A DNA stretch of 64,000 nucleotides. Origin: an uncultured Rhodospirillales bacterium (lineage in GTDB: Bacteria; Pseudomonadota; Alphaproteobacteria; Acetobacterales; Acetobacteraceae). The notes under the pieces are model-generated. The model was not told the origin of the DNA. It was given only the letters and a program-made list of their open reading frames with translations, and ran no database searches. Shown piece after piece: positions 63,475-64,000 of this stretch. The DNA lies in NCBI GenBank assembly GCA_903835235.1, contig CAILMF010000054.1:186001-250000 (forward strand), given 5' to 3'. The position numbers were made by a program, and so were the translations under genes. The number at the start of each line of letters is the position of its first letter. Within the stretch, counting starts at the first letter, position 1.

Positions 63475-64000
63475 CAGCCGCGCATCCTTTTGGTCAGGCC
63501 GGTGAACCGCTCCATCACCAGCATCAGCACGAAGGCCACGAAGATCAGCGTGCCGGAGACGGCGGCGACGCGGACATCGAGCGTGCTTTCCATCATGCCC
63601 CACATCCGGATCGGCAGCATGTCCGTCCGCGCCGAGGAAAGGAAGAGCGAGACCGGCACCTGGTCCACCGAGGCCATGAAGGCGAGGAAGCCGCCGGCGG
63701 CGATGCCGGGCATGATCAGCGGCAGCGTGACACGGCGGAAGGTGTAGAGGCGGGAGGCACCGAGGCTGGCGGAGGCGTCCAGCAGCGCCGGGTCGCGCTG
63801 GGAGAGCGAAGCGCCGACGGTGCGCAGCACGAAGGGCACCACCACGATCAGGTGGCCGCAGACCAGCAGTTCCAGGCTGGGGCGGAAGCCGAGCAGGGTG
63901 AAGTACATCAGCGCCGCCAGGCCGAAGGCGAGGCCGGGCAGCACCAGCGGCGACATGAAGAAGGCATCGGCCACGCGCGCCCAGCGGCCTTTCGCTTCCG
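63474..64000 (-). CDS. ABC transporter permease, PotC/spermidine-putrescine type, C-terminal part
   Basis: The frame is open to the window edge; about 174 codons are visible and the start lies to the right. ADAFFMSPLVLPGLAFGLAAL opens a helix, GASLSQRDPALLDASASLGA then SRLYTFRRVTLPLIMPGI is the EAA loop that contacts the ATPase, and further helices follow. This matches the PotB/PotC-type binding-protein-dependent permeases. Coupled to allA and the allantoinase, so it may import allantoin or a related ureide or purine. Confidence 0.9.
   Translation of the reverse strand, partial: EAKGRWARVADAFFMSPLVLPGLAFGLAALMYFTLLGFRPSLELLVCGHLIVVVPFVLRTVGASLSQRDPALLDASASLGASRLYTFRRVTLPLIMPGIAAGGFLAFMASVDQVPVSLFLSSARTDMLPIRMWGMMESTLDVRVAAVSGTLIFVAFVLMLVMERFTGLTKRMRG

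Overview
The window is high-GC chromosomal DNA from an alphaproteobacterium, most likely a member of the Acetobacteraceae (Roseomonas-like). This is inferred from two gene orders typical of the class (rpsB-tsf-pyrH-frr-uppS-cdsA-dxr-rseP-bamA-ompH-lpxD-fabZ-lpxA-lpxI and trpG-trpD-trpC-moaC-moeA-lexA with comEC and gltX beside it), the GTTC-N7-GTTC LexA box, very high GC, and five Bug/TctC-type solute receptors. No species can be named from the sequence alone.

Left part (1-21.6 kb) is accessory catabolism and uptake. It begins with the 3' end of a branched-chain amino acid type binding protein. A six-gene minus-strand operon follows (7064 to 645): Bug receptor, SDR dehydrogenase, acyl-CoA dehydrogenase, second Bug receptor, amidohydrolase, patatin lipase. 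Next come a signal-less NMT1-like binding protein and a tightly coupled minus-strand trio: dihydropyrimidinase, 85-residue unknown protein and COG0523 metal-chaperone GTPase. A LeuC/LeuD-type hydro-lyase pair, a TTG-started 2-hydroxyacid dehydrogenase and a TauE/SafE permease follow. A PrpF-type isomerase is coupled to an orphan CO-dehydrogenase-like molybdopterin subunit. The last unit here is a plus-strand operon of two unequal acyl-CoA dehydrogenase subunits and an aminotransferase.

Middle (21.8-37.8 kb) is core cell biology. A GT61 glycosyltransferase is followed by rpsB-tsf (ending in an intrinsic terminator), then a long plus-strand run for UMP kinase, ribosome recycling, undecaprenyl-PP, CDP-diacylglycerol, isoprenoid precursor, site-2 protease, outer-membrane assembly and lipid A steps. 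It ends with gloA and a 42-residue entericidin-like lipoprotein, with no lpxB following lpxI.

Next (37.8-47.8 kb) is a 7-copy 23-bp tandem array, three head-to-tail Bug receptors, a divergent isopropylmalate/tartrate-type dehydrogenase and flavin amine oxidase, three 52-bp repeats, a 600-residue membrane-anchored protein of unknown function, a NodB-like deacetylase and a peptide-type ABC receptor.

Right part (47.9-64 kb) holds gltX, comEC, a cluster of short repeats, lexA with a clear promoter/SOS box, and moeA, moaC, trpC, trpD, trpG on the minus strand. Upstream of trpG is what reads as a complete ribosome-mediated tryptophan attenuator: a 24-codon leader with two Trp codons, mutually exclusive hairpins, and a promoter placed so that the leader mRNA could be leaderless. 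The end carries an alpha/beta hydrolase plus flavin monooxygenase pair, a ModA-like protein, another acyl-CoA dehydrogenase, and an allantoin/ureide set (puuE-type allantoinase, ureidoglycolate lyase, ABC permease cut by the window edge).

Most notable: the trp attenuator, a 46-bp palindrome-centred repeat present three times, the dihydropyrimidinase/metallochaperone operon, and the repeat arrays between convergent genes. No tRNA, rRNA, CRISPR, insertion sequence or phage gene was seen.
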